From a virus, in IMG/VR virus record IMGVR_UViG_3300006790_000120, positions 1 through 22,954 of that record: DNA of 22,954 nucleotides. One strand, written 5' to 3'. How positions within the stretch are numbered: the stretch's first letter is position 1; each line of letters begins with the position of its first letter. This document shows, piece by piece, positions 20,977 to 22,954 of this stretch. Under the pieces are notes generated by a model. It saw only the letters and a program-made list of their open reading frames with translations. It did not search any database and was not told where the DNA came from. A program made the translations under genes and the position numbers.

Positions 20977-21672
20977 ATGGCTGGCTTCAACTCTAATCGC
21001 CCTGATCTACCTGAGTCTATTAGGGCTGCAATGAACGGCGGCGTCGGCGTCGGGGTGTACCAAGACGGGGGGATGGTAGGTCCGGGCGGTATGCCCGTAC
21101 GTCCTACGGCTGTACCCGGATCTTCCCCTGCTGGTTTGGGCTCGGGCCCAGGGGTTATGTCAGCGGCACCAATGGCGTCCAGTCAGGACCTGGAGGAATC
21201 TCTCCAGCGTGTCCAGCAGCAGGCCCCTGAGAAGCTAGCGGAAATTCGCGCCATGATGGTCCAGGCCATGCAGAGCGGCGAGCTAACCCCGCAAGAGCTG
21301 AACATGATGGTCCAGCTAGCTACTGTAGCGGCGCAGGATCCGAGTATGTATCCGCAGGTCCGCGCATTCGCTATCCGGCAAGGGCTCGCTACTGAGGCCG
21401 ATTTACCTGTCCAGTATGACCAGGGGCTTGTGTTCGCGATACTGGTTGTAGCCCGCGCTATGCAGGGTGAGCAAGGTGCAGCCCCGGCGCAGCCTATCAC
21501 TATGGCCTCCGGTGGCATGGTCCCCGGTATTGGCTCTGACGACGGCGCTGTGCCGATCATCGCGCATGAAGGGGAGTACGTTATCCCCAGTAATGTCGTA
21601 GCACGTAAAGGCACCGAGTTCTTCGATAAGTTGATAGCGTCGAAAGAGGGCGGCAAGTCTGGAGATGGCTGA
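20977..21672 (+). CDS. Virion-associated protein, 231 aa
   Basis: The C-terminal segment (about 175-222: MASGGMVPGIGSDDGAVPII and then GEYVIPSNVVARKGTEFFDK) is a module that recurs at the ends of phage tape-measure and internal virion proteins. The first 70 residues are Gly/Pro-rich and apparently disordered (GGVGVGVYQDGGMVGPGGMP); a helical section with Met/Gln-rich heptads lies in the middle (about 67-160). A role among internal or tail-associated proteins fits both this and the position. The start lies 4 bases after the previous stop. Its end overlaps the next gene by 8 bases. Confidence 0.65.
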   Translation: MAGFNSNRPDLPESIRAAMNGGVGVGVYQDGGMVGPGGMPVRPTAVPGSSPAGLGSGPGVMSAAPMASSQDLEESLQRVQQQAPEKLAEIRAMMVQAMQSGELTPQELNMMVQLATVAAQDPSMYPQVRAFAIRQGLATEADLPVQYDQGLVFAILVVARAMQGEQGAAPAQPITMASGGMVPGIGSDDGAVPIIAHEGEYVIPSNVVARKGTEFFDKLIASKEGGKSGDG

Positions 21673-22096
21673 GTCCAGCGTACAGATGCTAGCTCCGGAA
21701 CAGGTCACGGATATGTGGTCTGATCTAATGCCTATGTTTGATGCGTCGGTTAAAGCTAACCCAATGGCCGAGACAGAATATGTCGCTGATGACGTACATA
21801 TGTTAGTGCTTGGAGGTATGGCATCTATAGTTGCTGTATTGAAAGCAGGTAAACCTGCGTTTGCCCTGGCCTTTCAGTTCTGCGACACCAACGGCATCAA
21901 AGGCGTAAACATAATTGGGATGGGTGGGGCTAACCTGCTCAAATATAAAGCCGCTTACTGGGATGCGTTCCTCGACTGGCTACGAGCAAACGGCGTGCAG
22001 TTTATCGACGCCTACGTACCGACTGAGAGACTCGCTCTCTATGAGAAGCGGATGGGATTTAATAAGTCATGCGCCTTTGTGCGCAAACTACTGTAG
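21665..22096 (+). CDS. GNAT-like protein in virion cluster, 143 aa
   Basis: The sequence follows the order of an acetyltransferase-like (GNAT) fold: helix, beta strands with FALAFQFCD (about 60-68) and GVNIIGMGGANLL (about 78-90), then WDAFLDWLRANGVQFIDAYV and the closing LALYEKRMGFNKSCAFVRKL. The final block (about 123-142), 'YEKRMGF', is typical of GNAT C-termini. The usual acetyl-CoA loop (Q/R-x-x-G-x-G/A) is not clear, so activity is doubtful. T7-like phages have a related protein among internal virion proteins (T7 gp13), so a structural role in ejection or assembly is likely. It overlaps the previous gene by 8 bases. Confidence 0.65.
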   Translation: MAESSVQMLAPEQVTDMWSDLMPMFDASVKANPMAETEYVADDVHMLVLGGMASIVAVLKAGKPAFALAFQFCDTNGIKGVNIIGMGGANLLKYKAAYWDAFLDWLRANGVQFIDAYVPTERLALYEKRMGFNKSCAFVRKLL

Positions 22097-22105
22097 GTCT
22101 CCGAG

Positions 22106-22954
22106 ATGGGTAAAATTGTAAAGACCGTCCTCCCTATCGCCGTTGGTATCGCGGCTCCTTTCGTACTACCCGCTGTGGCACCGGCCTTAGCGGCCAGCCC
22201 GATCCTCTCCGGAGCGCTCACCGGAGCCGTTGGCGCTGCGATCGGAGGCGGCAACATACTTACAGGCGCGCTCACCGGTGGGCTAGGTGGGGGCCTTAGT
22301 CAAGCGTTCAACACTTTCGGCCAGTTCGGTTCTGGCGTGTTCAATCCCGCTAGCCCCGGAGCCGCGTCCGCCCTTGGAGGCGTAGGAGGTAGCCCGAGCT
22401 TCATAACCGGGCCCGAGTTCTTCTCTACCGGTACGGGCACCTTCGGCGGGCCAGGGTTTAGTGCAGCTGCTAGTCTTAGCGGACCATCGCTTGGGCAGAC
22501 GCTGGGAACATCCGTGGATCTTTCAGGCGTGGGGAGTGACGGCTTTATTGGCGGCTTCGCAGATGACTTCGGCAGCTTCCCCGGTGTAGCACCTACTAGC
22601 TCGACAGCTGGCTTATCGGTCCCTACATCGACAGCTGGCTTATCGGCGTCTCCCACTATATCGCCCGCGAATTTCGCCGGTGATACTGGGCTAGGCGCTA
22701 CTGCCACAGGCGCTACTGCCGCAGGCGCTTCCGGAGACGGTGGGCTACTCAGTGGGAACTTTGGGAAGAACCTTGGGAACATGGGGCTTAAGTTGCTCTC
22801 GTCGGCACTCGCCGAAGAGCCTGATCTAAGCGCTGCCGAGGACGCCCTTGCTCGCCAAAGGGCCTTGGCCGAGTCCGAGTTTGGTACTAACCAAGATCTG
22901 GCGGACCGGAAGGTTCGGGCGTCGGACGAGGTTATGGGGGGAGCCCGAGCGATC
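22106..22954 (+). CDS. Gly/Ala-rich virion protein, 5' part only (283 codons)
   Basis: An uninterrupted frame from the ATG at 22106 to the window end; the C-terminus is missing. It starts MGKIVKTVLPIAVGIAAPFV, a hydrophobic stretch followed by ASPILSGALTGAVGAAIGGG, then GALTGGLGGGLSQAF, a Gly/Ala-rich membrane-active style found in phage internal virion (ejection) proteins. The middle (about 80-225) is low complexity, with repeats STAGLS and GATA. The last visible part becomes charged and helical (AEEPDLSAAEDALARQRALA, about 232-251). Position after the GNAT-like gene fits an ejection protein that forms a channel across the cell envelope. Weak SD (GAG immediately upstream, AGGT further on); the start is plausible rather than proven. 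Confidence 0.7.
   Translation, partial: MGKIVKTVLPIAVGIAAPFVLPAVAPALAASPILSGALTGAVGAAIGGGNILTGALTGGLGGGLSQAFNTFGQFGSGVFNPASPGAASALGGVGGSPSFITGPEFFSTGTGTFGGPGFSAAASLSGPSLGQTLGTSVDLSGVGSDGFIGGFADDFGSFPGVAPTSSTAGLSVPTSTAGLSASPTISPANFAGDTGLGATATGATAAGASGDGGLLSGNFGKNLGNMGLKLLSSALAEEPDLSAAEDALARQRALAESEFGTNQDLADRKVRASDEVMGGARAI
22601..22646. repeat. 19-bp direct repeat inside last gene
   Basis: TCGACAGCTGGCTTATCGG at 22601-22619 and again at 22628-22646, exact, 27 bases (nine codons) apart, encoding STAGLS twice. Short GGCGCTACTGCC repeats follow about 40 bases later. Confidence 0.85.

Noticed and set aside
1-22954. tRNA genes, CRISPR arrays, insertion sequences, integrase
   Set aside because: None seen. 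No cloverleaf ending in CCA, no regularly spaced repeats with unique spacers, no transposase or integrase frame.

Overview
The window is most likely part of a tailed double-stranded DNA phage (or prophage) with short-tailed, podovirus-like morphology. From about 2.2 kb to the right end it is one rightward late cluster: DNA packaging, then head, then fibres, then tail and internal virion proteins. A P22-type portal-scaffold-coat trio, two adaptor-like proteins and a large nozzle/hub-like protein stand where they do in short-tailed phages. No tail tube, sheath or tape-measure gene is visible. A consensus sigma-70 promoter, strong Shine-Dalgarno (SD) sites, an rrn-like boxA and a classical lipobox suggest a Gram-negative, proteobacterial host. 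No gene names the host directly.

Left arm (1-2040, leftward). A consensus promoter (2013-2041) with an rrn-like boxA leader drives two small unknown proteins (109 and 76 aa) and a probable 30-aa membrane peptide. This unit ends at a strong terminator (1212-1236). A further leftward pair (108 aa, plus a gene of which only the first codons are present) starts near 351. Between them, 352-1211 has no convincing gene. It is AT-rich and full of short repeats: four copies of AATGT-N5-ACATT, related half sites, a 20-bp exact tandem repeat, TGATTACTG inverted repeats and an 8/9 DnaA-box match. It looks like a control region, possibly an origin. The same half-site motif lies inside the spacer of the 2013-2041 promoter.

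Packaging (2133-4486). A small-terminase-like gene, a helix-turn-helix protein and the large terminase overlap one another. The large terminase is followed by three 10-bp tandem repeats, an extended -10 promoter-like site, a 9-bp hairpin and a strong intrinsic terminator. Together these read as a possible ~85-nt small RNA between terminase and portal.

Head and connector (4552-12054). Portal, a 65-aa protein, scaffold, coat protein, a 158-aa coat-adjacent protein, a repeat-rich fibre-like protein, two small conserved proteins and two adaptor-like proteins, mostly with touching or overlapping ends.

Fibres and accessory genes (12067-18177). Three consecutive fibre-like proteins (221, 319 and 965 aa) look like one adsorption fibre split over separate genes; the 965-aa one carries several lectin-like domains. 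Then come a DUF4376-like protein, a lipoprotein, a DUF1353-like protein and two tiny Lys-rich proteins, one with four cysteines.

Tail and internal virion (18181-22954). An 812-aa nozzle/hub-like protein with nested repeat modules, a short coiled-coil protein, a 231-aa protein, a GNAT-like protein and the start of a Gly/Ala-rich virion protein that runs off the window.
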